Source of the DNA: Microbispora sp. NBC_01189 | GTDB lineage: Bacteria; Actinomycetota; Actinomycetes; Streptosporangiales; Streptosporangiaceae | DNA length: 64,000 nt | Assembly: GCF_036010665.1 (NCBI RefSeq) | Contig: NZ_CP108581.1 | Location: 6,877,501-6,941,500, forward strand | Direction of reading: 5' to 3' | In this document: in pieces, positions 34,824 through 44,986 of the stretch | Numbering within the stretch: position 1 is the stretch's first letter | How the letters are laid out: the number at the start of each line of letters is the position of its first letter | Translations under genes and position numbers: made by a program | The notes under the pieces: model-generated | The model's input: the letters and a program-made list of their open reading frames with translations, nothing else | What the model was told of the DNA's origin: nothing | Database searches by the model: none

Positions 34824-36296
34824 TCAGGCCTGGGTGGCGTGGCGTTCGAGGAACGCGTACACGTCGGCCTCGTCGACGCCGGGGAACGACCCCGGCGGCA
34901 GGGCGGCCAGCACGTGGGAGTTGGCGCGGGCCGAGGGCCAGGCGTACCCCTCCCAGCGCTGCGCCAGCTCGGCCGGCGGGCGGCGGCAGCACTCACCGGC
35001 CGGGCAGTTCGACCTGGTCCGGTGGGTGGTCTCCCGGCCACGGAACCAGCGCGACTCCCGGTACGGCACGCCGAGCGTGATGGCGAAGTCCTTCTCCTGC
35101 GAGGGGTCCACGTGGGCGACGCAGAAGTACGTGCCGGTGGGCGAGTCGGAGTACTGGTAGTACAGCGAGAACCGGTCGGGCGAGTGGAACACCTGGCGCC
35201 CCGACCACTGCTGGCACAGCCGCTGGCCCTCGATCGCCCCCTGCTCGTCGGCGGGGAAGACGATGCCGTCGTTCTCGTACGCCTTGTAGATGATCCCTCC
35301 GGCGTCGTTGCGCACGAAGTGGCACACGAGGTCGAGATGCCGGGTGGCGAGGTTGGTGAACCGGTGGGCGGCCATCTCGTAGGACACCGCGAAGACGTCG
35401 CGCAGGTCCTCGACCGACAGGGCGCGGTCCTGCCTGGCCTCGCGCAGGTACGGCACGGCCGCCTTCTCGGGGACGAGGACGGCGGCGGCGAAGTAGTTGG
35501 CCTCCACCCGCTGGCGCAGGAAGTCGGCGAAGTCACGCGGCCGGTGGTGCTGGAGCGCGATGTGCCCGAGGGTCTGCAGCAGCACGGTGCGGGGCGTGTG
35601 CATGCCGAGCTGCTGGCGTTTGACGTAGATGCGGCGGTTGCGCAGGTCGGTCACCGAACGGGCCGACCTCGGCAGGTCGGGCGCGGAGTGCACGGTGAAG
35701 CCGAAGTGGGACACCAGCGCCTGCACGGTGCTCTCGGACAACGCGCCGGTGCGGTAGCCCACCGCCGTCAGCGCGTCGGCGGCGGCCTTCTCGATCTCCT
35801 CGAAGTAGTTGCCCAGCTCCCGCTGCGTGCGCCGCAGCTCGGCGTTGGCGGCCCGGGCCTCCTCCGGCGTCGCCGTGCCCTTCGCCTCCCTGGCCCGCAG
35901 CTCCTCGTACAGGCCGAGGATGTGCTCCAGCACGTCGTTGGGCACCCGCGTGGAGACCTTGAGCCGGCTCAGCCCGAGGCTCGCGTACAGCGGGTCGCGC
36001 TGGGCCTCCTCCAGGGCGATCTCCAGCTGTGCCCGCCGGTTCGGCGCCTGCCTGCGCAGCAGTTCCTCCACCGGCACGCCGAGCGCGGCGGCGAGCGACT
36101 TCAGCAGGGACAGCTTCGGCTCGCGCCTGCCGTTCTCCAGCAGGGACAGCTGGCTGGGCGCGCGGCCGACGCGGTCGCCGAGCTCGGAGAGCGTGAGGCC
36201 GCGCTGCTTGCGCAGGTGCCTGAGCCGCTGGCCGAAGGCCAGCAGATCGAGCTCCTGCGTCAAAGAGAGCGGTTCTTCGCCCAGGACGGAGGTCAT
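34824..36296 (-). CDS. ramB: RamB-like XRE/ImmA-IrrE regulator
   Basis: 490 residues: an XRE HTH at 20-80 (LRHLRKQRGLTLSELGDRVGRAPSQLSLLENGRREP), a helical linker, an IrrE-like peptidase-fold region (LLQTLGHIALQHHRPRDF, with the HExxH-type motif degenerate), and a C-terminal short-chain-fatty-acid regulator domain (with NCPAGECC). This is the architecture of RamB, which controls glyoxylate and acetate genes in Corynebacterium and Mycobacterium. It is divergent from isocitrate lyase, as in mycobacteria where ramB lies beside icl1, which supports regulation of aceA. Confidence 0.88.
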   Translation of the reverse strand: MTSVLGEEPLSLTQELDLLAFGQRLRHLRKQRGLTLSELGDRVGRAPSQLSLLENGRREPKLSLLKSLAAALGVPVEELLRRQAPNRRAQLEIALEEAQRDPLYASLGLSRLKVSTRVPNDVLEHILGLYEELRAREAKGTATPEEARAANAELRRTQRELGNYFEEIEKAAADALTAVGYRTGALSESTVQALVSHFGFTVHSAPDLPRSARSVTDLRNRRIYVKRQQLGMHTPRTVLLQTLGHIALQHHRPRDFADFLRQRVEANYFAAAVLVPEKAAVPYLREARQDRALSVEDLRDVFAVSYEMAAHRFTNLATRHLDLVCHFVRNDAGGIIYKAYENDGIVFPADEQGAIEGQRLCQQWSGRQVFHSPDRFSLYYQYSDSPTGTYFCVAHVDPSQEKDFAITLGVPYRESRWFRGRETTHRTRSNCPAGECCRRPPAELAQRWEGYAWPSARANSHVLAALPPGSFPGVDEADVYAFLERHATQA

Positions 36297-36540
36297 GTCC
36301 CGATCCTACGCGGAAAATCCGTGATTCTTCCATGCCAAGATGATCTTCTAGCCCTGGATTGGTCTAGTCCATGCGGAAAAGTTTACGCTTCTTCACCAGT
36401 GAATACCCGCCGCTTTCACTACTAGGAGAAAAATTCTCATCCTTTCCCTGCAAGTCGCCTTGCCTGGTGTCTTGATGTCGACACAAACTCGGAAGCAAGC
36501 CCCAGGTGACGACGAAGTACGCAACAAGGGAGTGAACGGG
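36297..36540. promoter_or_regulatory. Divergent ramB-aceA promoter region
   Basis: 244 bases, clearly AT-richer than the surroundings. GCGGAAAA occurs twice (36312-36319 and 36371-36378), the second running into AAGTTTACGC, loosely like RamB sites. A short palindrome GAGAA-AAA-TTCTC lies at 36426-36438. An in-frame ATG at 36475 could extend isocitrate lyase but has no ribosome site. Confidence 0.5.
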
Positions 36541-37833
<1,293 letters not shown>

Positions 37834-37849
37834 ACCCAGCGGGGCACCG

Positions 37850-37915
37850 GGGCCCGCCGTGAACTCCGCGGCTCACCTCCGTACGGGGAGGAGCCGGCGG
37901 AGCCGCGGCGGGCCC
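37850..37915. terminator. Multi-stem hairpin between convergent aceA and the ABC gene
   Basis: Outer arms GGGCCCGCC (37850-37858) / GGCGGGCCC (37907-37915) and inner perfect arms CCGCGGCTC (37866-37874) / GAGCCGCGG (37900-37908), with CCTCC/GGAGG inside. The two right arms overlap by two bases, so they form partly alternative stems. It can act in both directions. Confidence 0.7.
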
Positions 37916-37941
37916 GCCCCCACGGCCGAGCCGCGCCCGGC

Positions 37942-38742
37942 TCAGCGCGGCGCGCGGGCGTACCAGCGGCCGTCCAGGGAGTCGATGCGCAGCCTCCGCC
38001 CGAAGCACTCGGACAGATGGGCCTCGGTGAGCACCTCTCCGACCGGGCCGGCGGCCAGGATCCGGGCGTCCCGCATCAGCAGCGCGTGGGTGGTGGTGGC
38101 GGGCACCTCCTCCAGGTGGTGGGTGACCATCACCGTGGTGAGGCCCGCACGGGCACGCGCCAGGTCCTCCAGGGCCTCGATCAGGTCCTCCCTGGCCGGC
38201 AGGTCGAGGCCCGCGAAGGGCTCGTCCAGCAGCAGGATCGCGGGGTCGGCCATCAGCGCCCGGGCGACCCGCACGCGGGCCCGCTCCCCCTGGGAGCACA
38301 CCTGGAACCTGCGGTCGGCGAGGTCCTTGCAGCCGAGGTCGGCCAGCAGGCGGTGGGCCCGCTCGCGCTCCTCGTCACCGTACCGGTCCCACAGCGGCGC
38401 GCTCGTCCCCGTGTGCCCGGTGAGGACGACGGTGAGCGCCGTGGCGCCCTCCTCCTCCAGCAGCGTCTCGTCCACCAGCCGCTGGCTGGCCGCGACGAGG
38501 CCGATGCTCCGCCGCAGCTCCCGCAGGTCGGTGCGGCCGAGCCGCCGCCCGAGCACCGTCGCCGTCCCGGAGGTCGGGTGCCGTACGGCCGCGGCCACCG
38601 AGAGCATCGTGGTCTTCCCCGCGCCGTTGGGCCCGAGGATCACCCAGTGCTGGCCGTGCTCCACCCGCCAGCCGGCCCCGGCCACCAGGGTGCGGCCGAC
38701 CACGCGGACGGTCACGTCGTCGAGTTCGAGAGCTGCGTCCAT
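37942..38742 (-). CDS. Stand-alone ABC transporter ATPase
   Basis: 266 residues. Walker A GPNGAGKT, a C-loop reading CSQGERAR (variant of LSGGQ), Walker B LLLDEPFAGLD, and switch His in THH. Similar to metal/siderophore-type or ModF-like ATPases. No permease gene is next to it, so its partner is elsewhere. ATG 38742 is preferred, with TTTGGGG upstream; a GTG at 38778 would add 12 residues. Confidence 0.88.
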   Translation of the reverse strand: MDAALELDDVTVRVVGRTLVAGAGWRVEHGQHWVILGPNGAGKTTMLSVAAAVRHPTSGTATVLGRRLGRTDLRELRRSIGLVAASQRLVDETLLEEEGATALTVVLTGHTGTSAPLWDRYGDEERERAHRLLADLGCKDLADRRFQVCSQGERARVRVARALMADPAILLLDEPFAGLDLPAREDLIEALEDLARARAGLTTVMVTHHLEEVPATTTHALLMRDARILAAGPVGEVLTEAHLSECFGRRLRIDSLDGRWYARAPR

Positions 38743-38821
38743 GACCCCAAAGGATGGTGCATGGACGCGCGTGCTCACGACTCCGTCCCAGGAAGTGGAC
38801 GGTCTGAGGAGGTGGACGGCC

Positions 38822-40471
38822 TCAGGGCCAGGACGGCGCGGGGGTGGCGACCACCCCCGGCGGCTGACCGGCCTCTGGCTGACCTACCTGTGGCTGGCTC
38901 CCCGACTGCGGGTCCGGACTCGGCTGCGGCGACTCTCCGTCACCCAGCTGCGGCTCGGTGGTGATCTCCGGCGACGGCGGCGGAGAGCTGGGCTGCGCCG
39001 GCGGAGAGGACTGCCCCGAATCGCAGTCTCCACGCCGCCCCGGCGCGCAGTGCCCCTCCGGCGGGGGACGCAGGCTCCCGCCGTCCGGCGGCGGCGAGGG
39101 CACCGCCGTGGCCCGTTGCTCGTCCGGGGTCGCCGGCGCGGGCGGCGGCATCGTGCGCGTGGCCGTCACCGTCGCCCTCGGCTGACGGGCGCTGACGGGC
39201 CGCACCGGCGGCCGGGAGGTGCCGAGCACGTCCGGCGGCGGCGTGGCGCCGTCCCCGGGGATCACCACGGGCCGCGCGGGCGGATCCGCCGTGCGGTCCA
39301 TACGGGCCGCGCCGGTGCCCGCCGCGACCACCGTCACCGCGGCGATCGTGACGGTCGCGAGCGCCGCGAACCCCGCGTGGGACGCCTGCGCTCCCGCCCC
39401 CGCCTGTGCCTTCAATTGAGCCCTCGACCGTGCGCCTGATCGGGCCGCCCGCCGTCGCGCCGCCCTGCCCGGCGGCGGGCGCTCGCCATGCCCCTCCGGC
39501 CCGCCGTCATGGGTGCGTACGGCGGCGCTTCCGCGAGTGCCCGCCGGGTAGGCGATGGGCTGCCAGATCTCCTCCAGCACCGCGGCGACCGCCCGCCGCG
39601 GATCGGCGGTCGTGTGGACGCCGCCCGCCGCGAGCAGGGAGGCCAGCAGCCGGGCGGCGTCCGGGCGTTCGGCGGGGTCACGCCGCAGCGCCGCCGCCAC
39701 ATCGTCCCGCAGCGGCCCCGGCACGGGCGAGATCCGTGGCTCCTCCACCAGGATGCGGCGGGTCAGCGTCTCGGGGTCGCCCGCGCCGAACGGATGCAGC
39801 CCGGTCGCCGCGAACGCGACCAGGCACCCCCACGAGAAGACGTCCGACGCGGGGATCGCGGGACGCCCCCGCAGCCGTTCCGGCGCCACCCACCCCGGGC
39901 TGCCCATGATCTGTCCGGCCTGCGTGTGCGACATCGCCACGTCGAGGTCGCGGGCGATGCCGAAGTCGATGACGAACGGCCCGCGCGGGGACAGCAGCAC
40001 GTTGCCGGGCTTGAGGTCCCGGTGCACCAGCCCCGCCTCGTGGGTCGCCGCCAGCGCGGCGGCCGCGCCGAGGGCCACGCCGTACGCGAGGTCGGGGGTG
40101 AGCGGGCCGTACGCCGTGACGACCTGGGAGAGCGCGGGGCCGGGGACGTACTCGGTGACGATGTAGGGGCGCTCGCCGTCGAAGCCGTCCTCGACGAAGG
40201 CGGCGGTGCAGAACGGCTCCACCCTCCGGGAGAACCCGGCCTCCTCGGCGAAGCGGGCCAGCAGCGTCGGGTCCGACAGGTGGACCGGGTGCGGCGTCTT
40301 CAGCGCGACGTATCCGCCGCCCGGATGTTCCGCGAGGTAGACCACGCCCATGCCGCCGGCGCCGAGCCGGCCGAGGAGCAGGTAGCCCCCGATGATCACC
40401 GGATCGCCCACGGTCAGCGGGCGCACCCCGGGAGGCATCCCGTTCCGGGGGCCCGTTCCGCCACGTGCCAT
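38822..40471 (-). CDS. Membrane Ser/Thr protein kinase (PknB/Hanks type)
   Basis: 549 residues. The kinase domain is about residues 20-275: glycine loop GRLGAGGMGVVY, Lys in YVALKTP, catalytic HRDLKPGN, DFG in VIDFGIA, and APE in WVAPERL. A basic region follows, then one membrane helix near residues 365-385, and an extracellular Pro/Ser/Thr-rich tail of about 160 residues with no PASTA or other sensor domain. ATG 40471 follows GAGGGAG. The tail's two Cys (HCAPGRRGDC) could form a disulfide. Confidence 0.9.
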   Translation of the reverse strand: MARGGTGPRNGMPPGVRPLTVGDPVIIGGYLLLGRLGAGGMGVVYLAEHPGGGYVALKTPHPVHLSDPTLLARFAEEAGFSRRVEPFCTAAFVEDGFDGERPYIVTEYVPGPALSQVVTAYGPLTPDLAYGVALGAAAALAATHEAGLVHRDLKPGNVLLSPRGPFVIDFGIARDLDVAMSHTQAGQIMGSPGWVAPERLRGRPAIPASDVFSWGCLVAFAATGLHPFGAGDPETLTRRILVEEPRISPVPGPLRDDVAAALRRDPAERPDAARLLASLLAAGGVHTTADPRRAVAAVLEEIWQPIAYPAGTRGSAAVRTHDGGPEGHGERPPPGRAARRRAARSGARSRAQLKAQAGAGAQASHAGFAALATVTIAAVTVVAAGTGAARMDRTADPPARPVVIPGDGATPPPDVLGTSRPPVRPVSARQPRATVTATRTMPPPAPATPDEQRATAVPSPPPDGGSLRPPPEGHCAPGRRGDCDSGQSSPPAQPSSPPPSPEITTEPQLGDGESPQPSPDPQSGSQPQVGQPEAGQPPGVVATPAPSWP

Positions 40472-40641
40472 ACGGAAGCTCCCTCTCTCGCGGAAGTGCC
40501 GCACAGCAACTCTGGCCGTTTGGAACGCGCCACGCGGTCAACTGACCACAAGCGGCATGAGAGGTAAGCCCAATGGCACCCTGGAGTAAGGCGCGGGCAA
40601 AGGCGCAGGTCACACACGTCCCATTCGCCACAAAAGGCGTG

Positions 40642-40678
40642 GCCCGGACCGGGAACCAGAGGGGTTCCCGGCCCGGGC
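40642..40678 (-). terminator. Strong hairpin after the ABC exporter operon
   Basis: A 16-bp stem with one mismatch, arms 40642-40657 and 40663-40678, loop AGAGG. It lies 28 bases beyond the stop of the FtsX-type permease gene. The rest of 40472-40641 holds only the kinase leader. Confidence 0.8.
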
Positions 40679-40706
40679 GTGGGACGGATCCGGCGACGCC
40701 GGGCCG

Positions 40707-43244
40707 TCAGTCCGCCACGACGGCCCGCAGCACGTCCACCTTCGCCGCCTTCCTGGCCGGGGTGATCGCGGCGAGCACGCCGGCGGCCGCGGCCCCCACG
40801 GCGTAGACCAGCGGCTGCGCCACCGGCACCTGGAGCACGGTGATCCCCTCACCGGCCAGGGCCCTGGCCGCGGCCGTCCCGAGGGCGAGCCCGAGCGCCG
40901 CTCCCAGCACCGACCCGATCGCGGCGACCAGCACCGCCTCCCAGCGGATGCAGGCGCGCACCTGCCTCCGGGTCATCCCGACCGCGCGCAGCAGGCCCAG
41001 CTCCCGGGTGCGTTCCAGCACCGAAAGCGCCAGCGTGTTCACCACGCCGAGCAGCGCGATGAGCACGGCCAGGCCGAGCAGCACGTTGACCAGGCCGAGC
41101 AACTGGTCGACGGTGGCGCTCTGGGTGGCGTTGAACTCGGCGGTGTCCTGCACCGCGACGTTCGGGTAGTCGGCCAGCGCCTCGCGCACGGACCGCTTCA
41201 GCGCCTCCACCGAGGTTCCCTCGGCCGCGGAGACGAGGATCGCGACGTCGAGCCGCTCGCTGAAGTTCGCCTCGTAGGCGGCGGTCGTGATCAGGTAGCC
41301 AGCGCCGAGGAGGGTCGTGTCGGTGTAGGTGCCGGCGAGCCGCAGCGCGTGGTCGCCGGTCTGCGGGAACCGCACCGTCACCCGGTCGCCGAGCCGCCAG
41401 CCGTGCGCCTTCGCCTCGTCTGCCGCCACCATGACCTCGCCGTCGGCGAGGTCCGGCAGCGAACCGGACGTGACGCCGATGTCGGCGACCCGCTCCACCG
41501 TACGGGGGTCCACCGCCGCGACCGAGGTGGTCTGCCCCGCGACCTGGATCCGGCCGAACCGCATCGGCGAGACGACCCCCGCCTCGGGCAGGCCGCGCAG
41601 CTCGCCCGCCGCGCCCTCCGGGATGCCGGCCGCCATCTGGCTGCTCGCCTTCAGGATCAGGTCGGCCCTGTTGGTACGTTCCATGACGTCGGCGACGGAC
41701 GCCTTCATCGAGGTGGCGACCACCGTCATCGCCACCACCAGGGCGAGCCCGACGGTGAGCGCGGTCGCGGTCGAGGCGGTGCGGCGCGGTGCCCGCCCGG
41801 CGTTCTGCCGGGCCAGGGCTCCCGCGACGCCGAGCCGCGCGACCGGCGCCCCGAGCACCGCGACGAGAGGACGGACCAGCGCGGGAGCGAGCAGGACGAG
41901 CCCGGCGAAGGTGGCGAGCGAGCCGAGCACCGCCGCGCCGCCGCGGGACGGACCGGCGATCGCCCAGGCGAGCGCGGGCAGTCCGGCCGCGAGGAGAACC
42001 CCGCCGGCCACGATCCTGACTCTCGGCAGCGTGCGGGCCGGTGCCGCCGACTCCCGCAGCGCCGCGATCGGCGGGATGCGCGTGGCCTTCCACGCGGGCA
42101 CCAGCGCCGCGGCCAGTGTCACGCCGAGGCCGACCGCCAGCGCGGCGACGACCGTGCGTCCCTGGAGCTGCATCGTCGTGGTCGGCACCTCGATGCCGAC
42201 CGCGGCGAGCAGTCCGCGCAGCCCGCCCGCGACGAGCAGGCCCAGGCCGAGGCCGAGCGCGGACGCCAGCAGGCCGATCACGCCCGCCTCGGTCAGCACG
42301 GAGCCGAGCAGCTGCCGCCGCCGGGCGCCGATGGCGCGCAGCAGGGCGTGCTCCCGGCCGCGCTGCGCCACCAGGATCGAGAACGTGTTCCAGATGAGGA
42401 ACCCGCCGACGAGCAGGGAGACGGCCGCGAAGCCGAGGAACGCCGTGGTGAAGAAGCCGAGCCCGTCGCGCACGGCCCGGCTGGCCTCGGCGGCCACGGT
42501 CGCGGTGGTCACCGCCTCCAGATCGGCCGGCAGTACGGCGGCCACGCGGGTCCGCAGTTCGTCCGGGCCGATCCCGTCGGCCCGGACCACGATCTCGTCC
42601 ACCTGGCCGGGACGGCCGAGCACCCGCTGCGCGGTCGGCAGGTCGAACGCGGCGAGGGTGGCCCCGGCCAGGTTGTCAGCGTCGCCGAAGCCGAGGACGC
42701 CCGCCACGGTGAAGTCGGACGGTTTGCCGGACTCGAACATGACCCGGACGCGGTCGCCCGGTCCGTAGCCGTGCTTGCGGGCGGTGGCGGCGTCGAGGGC
42801 CATCTCTCCCGGCCCGGACGGCGCGCGCCCGGCCCGCAACGTGACGTTGCCGGCGAGTTCCCGGTCGGCCGTGTAGCTCACGCCGAGCGTCGGGGCGCCG
42901 CCCGGCTGGATCGGCGCGCCGGACTTGTCCAGCATGAGGGCGTAGCCGTTCAGGCCGCCCTCGGCCGCCGCGACGCCGGGCACCTCGCGGACCCGGTCCA
43001 CCAGGGCCATGGGCATGGGACGGTGGGAGCCCAGGGTGGTGGTGTCGGTGAAGGCCGGCCGGGCCCGGACGGTGACGTCGGTGCCCTGCCCCAGGTCGGC
43101 GTACAGCTTGTCGAAGGTGACGGTCATCGTGTCGCCGAGCACGAGGGTCCCGGTGACGAACGAGACACCGAGGGCGATGGAGACCGCGGTCAGCACCAGC
43201 CGCAGCTTGCGGGCGGCCAGTCCCTTGAGTGCGACGAGCAGCAT
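40707..43244 (-). CDS. FtsX/MacB-like ABC permease, double domain
   Basis: 845 residues with two FtsX-type modules. An N-terminal helix (LAARKLRLVLTAVSIALGVSFVTGTLVLGDT) and a periplasmic-type MacB_PCD domain are followed by three helices near 270-410, then two central helices, a second extracellular domain, and three C-terminal helices (LGLVNVLLGLAVLIALLGVVNTLALSVLERTRELGLLRAVGMTRRQV). It follows the ATPase with no gap (TAG directly before ATG). Likely exporter of a lipophilic compound or antibiotic peptide, under TetR control. Confidence 0.94.
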   Translation of the reverse strand: MLLVALKGLAARKLRLVLTAVSIALGVSFVTGTLVLGDTMTVTFDKLYADLGQGTDVTVRARPAFTDTTTLGSHRPMPMALVDRVREVPGVAAAEGGLNGYALMLDKSGAPIQPGGAPTLGVSYTADRELAGNVTLRAGRAPSGPGEMALDAATARKHGYGPGDRVRVMFESGKPSDFTVAGVLGFGDADNLAGATLAAFDLPTAQRVLGRPGQVDEIVVRADGIGPDELRTRVAAVLPADLEAVTTATVAAEASRAVRDGLGFFTTAFLGFAAVSLLVGGFLIWNTFSILVAQRGREHALLRAIGARRRQLLGSVLTEAGVIGLLASALGLGLGLLVAGGLRGLLAAVGIEVPTTTMQLQGRTVVAALAVGLGVTLAAALVPAWKATRIPPIAALRESAAPARTLPRVRIVAGGVLLAAGLPALAWAIAGPSRGGAAVLGSLATFAGLVLLAPALVRPLVAVLGAPVARLGVAGALARQNAGRAPRRTASTATALTVGLALVVAMTVVATSMKASVADVMERTNRADLILKASSQMAAGIPEGAAGELRGLPEAGVVSPMRFGRIQVAGQTTSVAAVDPRTVERVADIGVTSGSLPDLADGEVMVAADEAKAHGWRLGDRVTVRFPQTGDHALRLAGTYTDTTLLGAGYLITTAAYEANFSERLDVAILVSAAEGTSVEALKRSVREALADYPNVAVQDTAEFNATQSATVDQLLGLVNVLLGLAVLIALLGVVNTLALSVLERTRELGLLRAVGMTRRQVRACIRWEAVLVAAIGSVLGAALGLALGTAAARALAGEGITVLQVPVAQPLVYAVGAAAAGVLAAITPARKAAKVDVLRAVVAD

Positions 43245-43994
43245 CTAGCCACCCAGCTTCTTCATCGCGTCGAGGATTCCGTCCGTGCCGGGGTCGATCA
43301 TGTCGTCCACGATGCGCCCGTCGGCCAGGAACACCACCCGGTCCGCCCGGGCGGCGGCCAGCGGGTCGTGGGTCACCATGACGATCGTCTGGCCGAACTC
43401 GTCGACCGCGCGCCGCAGGAAGGTCAGCAACTCCGCGCCGGACCGCGAGTCCAGCGCGCCGGTGGGCTCGTCGGCGAAGAGGATCTCCGGCCGGGTGATC
43501 AGCGCCCTGGCCGCGGCCACCCGCTGCTGCTGCCCGCCGGACAGCTCCGCGGGCGTGTGCCGGAGGCGCTCCGCGAGCCCCACGGCGGCGACCACCGTCG
43601 CGAACCACTCCGGGTCGGCACGCCGGCCCGCGAGGCGCGCCGGCAGCTCGATGTTCTCCGCGGCGGTCAGCGTGGGGACGAGGTTGTAGGTCTGGAACAC
43701 GAACCCGAGCCGGTCGCGCCGCAGCAGCGTCAGGTCGTTGTCGGACATCCCGGAGATCGGGGTGTCGCCGATGTGGATCTCACCGGAGGTGACCGTGTCC
43801 AGACCGGCGAGGCAGTGCAGCAGGGTCGACTTGCCCGAGCCGGAGGGGCCCATGATCGCCGTGAAGGCGCCGCGGGTGAAGTCGACGGACACGCCGTCGA
43901 GGGCGCGTACGGCGGAGTCGCCGTGCCCGTAGAGCTTCGCCGCGTCCACCGCGCGGGCAGCCACACCGAGAAGGGTTGAGGTGGGGGGAGACAA
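43245..43994 (-). CDS. MacB/LolD-type ABC ATPase
   Basis: 249 residues. Walker A GPSGSGKST, Q-loop FQTYNLVP, signature LSGGQQQR, Walker B LFADEPTGALD, and switch THD, all typical of the MacB/LolD branch that works with FtsX-type permeases. The likely start is TTG 43994 with GGAG nine bases upstream; a GTG inside (residue 11) is the alternative. The promoter lies under the 15-bp-arm palindrome at 44038-44077. Confidence 0.93.
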   Translation of the reverse strand: MSPPTSTLLGVAARAVDAAKLYGHGDSAVRALDGVSVDFTRGAFTAIMGPSGSGKSTLLHCLAGLDTVTSGEIHIGDTPISGMSDNDLTLLRRDRLGFVFQTYNLVPTLTAAENIELPARLAGRRADPEWFATVVAAVGLAERLRHTPAELSGGQQQRVAAARALITRPEILFADEPTGALDSRSGAELLTFLRRAVDEFGQTIVMVTHDPLAAARADRVVFLADGRIVDDMIDPGTDGILDAMKKLGG

Positions 43995-44037
43995 GAGGCA
44001 CTCCAGATTCCGAGCGGGTGACGATCCGCACCTGCCG

Positions 44038-44077
44038 ATGTATACGCCGTAAAGAAAAAACCTTACGGCGTATACAT
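44038..44077. promoter_or_regulatory. Perfect 15-bp-arm TetR-type operator of the ABC exporter
   Basis: ATGTATACGCCGTAA (44038-44052) / TTACGGCGTATACAT (44063-44077) around a 10-base A-rich centre, 44 bases upstream of the ATPase start and directly after the TetR gene. The core TACGCCGTA recurs in the TetR gene's own promoter region. Confidence 0.85.
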
Positions 44078-44177
44078 GCTAGTGGCCCGTACCCCGGCGC
44101 GTCGATACCCCGACGAGCAGAACCGGACAGTTCCGGCGGAAGAGGACGGCGGCGGCGAGAAGGACACCGCGCGATCG

Positions 44178-44816
44178 TCATCCGGCGGCCGTTTTCGCCG
44201 CCGCCAGGGCCACGAGAATCAACTCCAGGCCGAACTCGAACTCGGCCTCGGCGTCCTGTTCGAGCAGCAGCGGGGAGATCTCCGACACGTTGGGCAGGTG
44301 ACGATCGAAGGAGAGCACGGCGAGGGCCTCCGGCTTCCCGGCGTCCCGCGGCGCCCCGAAGTAGCCACCGAGCTCGATGTCGAAGGTGCCAAGGGAGTAG
44401 GCGGCCAGCGCCCGGTAGGACCGGGCCGTCATCTCCGGGGTGAAGCCGCTGCGCAGGCACGCGCGGAAACCCGCCTCGACGAAGGCCAGCGCGTCGGGCG
44501 TGCGCGGGGGGAATCGGGCGATCAACGGGGCGGCGTTCGGGTGCGCCAGGCCGACCCGCCGGACCGAGCGCATGATGACCCGCAGCGCGTCCTTCCAGGA
44601 CGCGGCCTCACCGGGCGCCTCGACCTCCGCGAGGAGCAGCTGGACGACGGCCTCCAGCACGGCGTCCTTGTCGGAGTAGTGGTGATAGAGCGCCATCGCC
44701 GAGGAGCCGCAGGCCGCGGCGAGCTTGCGCATGCTGAACGCGTCCACTCCCTCGCCGTCGACGAGCGCGAGCGCCCGCTCGGCGATGCCGCGCTCCGTCA
44801 GGCCCCGATGCGGCAT
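44178..44816 (-). CDS. TetR-family regulator of the ABC exporter
   Basis: 212 residues. HTH: ERGIAERALALVDGEGVDAFSMRKLAAACGSSAMALYHHYSDKDAVLEAVV; the C-terminal ligand domain is of the TetR_C drug-binding type. ATG 44816 follows GAAGGGG. It is transcribed toward the ABC operon, and related operator sequences stand both after it and before it, so autoregulation and control of the exporter are likely. Confidence 0.92.
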   Translation of the reverse strand: MPHRGLTERGIAERALALVDGEGVDAFSMRKLAAACGSSAMALYHHYSDKDAVLEAVVQLLLAEVEAPGEAASWKDALRVIMRSVRRVGLAHPNAAPLIARFPPRTPDALAFVEAGFRACLRSGFTPEMTARSYRALAAYSLGTFDIELGGYFGAPRDAGKPEALAVLSFDRHLPNVSEISPLLLEQDAEAEFEFGLELILVALAAAKTAAG

Positions 44817-44936
44817 CACAGCCCCTTCCTCGCCGCCCGCGCCGGCGACGCCGGGCCCCTGGAGAACCCGTGAAGGAGCCGGGCACGCCGAACCGCGCCC
44901 CGCGGGCGAACATCGCGACAAATAGAGATCGACAGT

Positions 44937-44961
44937 GTACAGCCCTGCCTGTACGGCGTAC
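44937..44961. promoter_or_regulatory. Second TetR-type site upstream of its own gene
   Basis: GTACAG (44937-44942) / CTGTAC (44949-44954) overlapping GTACGGCGTAC (44951-44961), which contains TACGGCGTA, the core of the palindrome at 44038-44077. Confidence 0.55.
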
Positions 44962-44986
44962 GAGACGATTGGAAGGCGGCGGCAGG

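Noticed and set aside
41349-43979. Long plus-strand frame (876 codons) across the FtsX permease
   Set aside because: Antisense of a clear MacB-like ABC pair; repetitive His/Arg/Gly composition and no motif.
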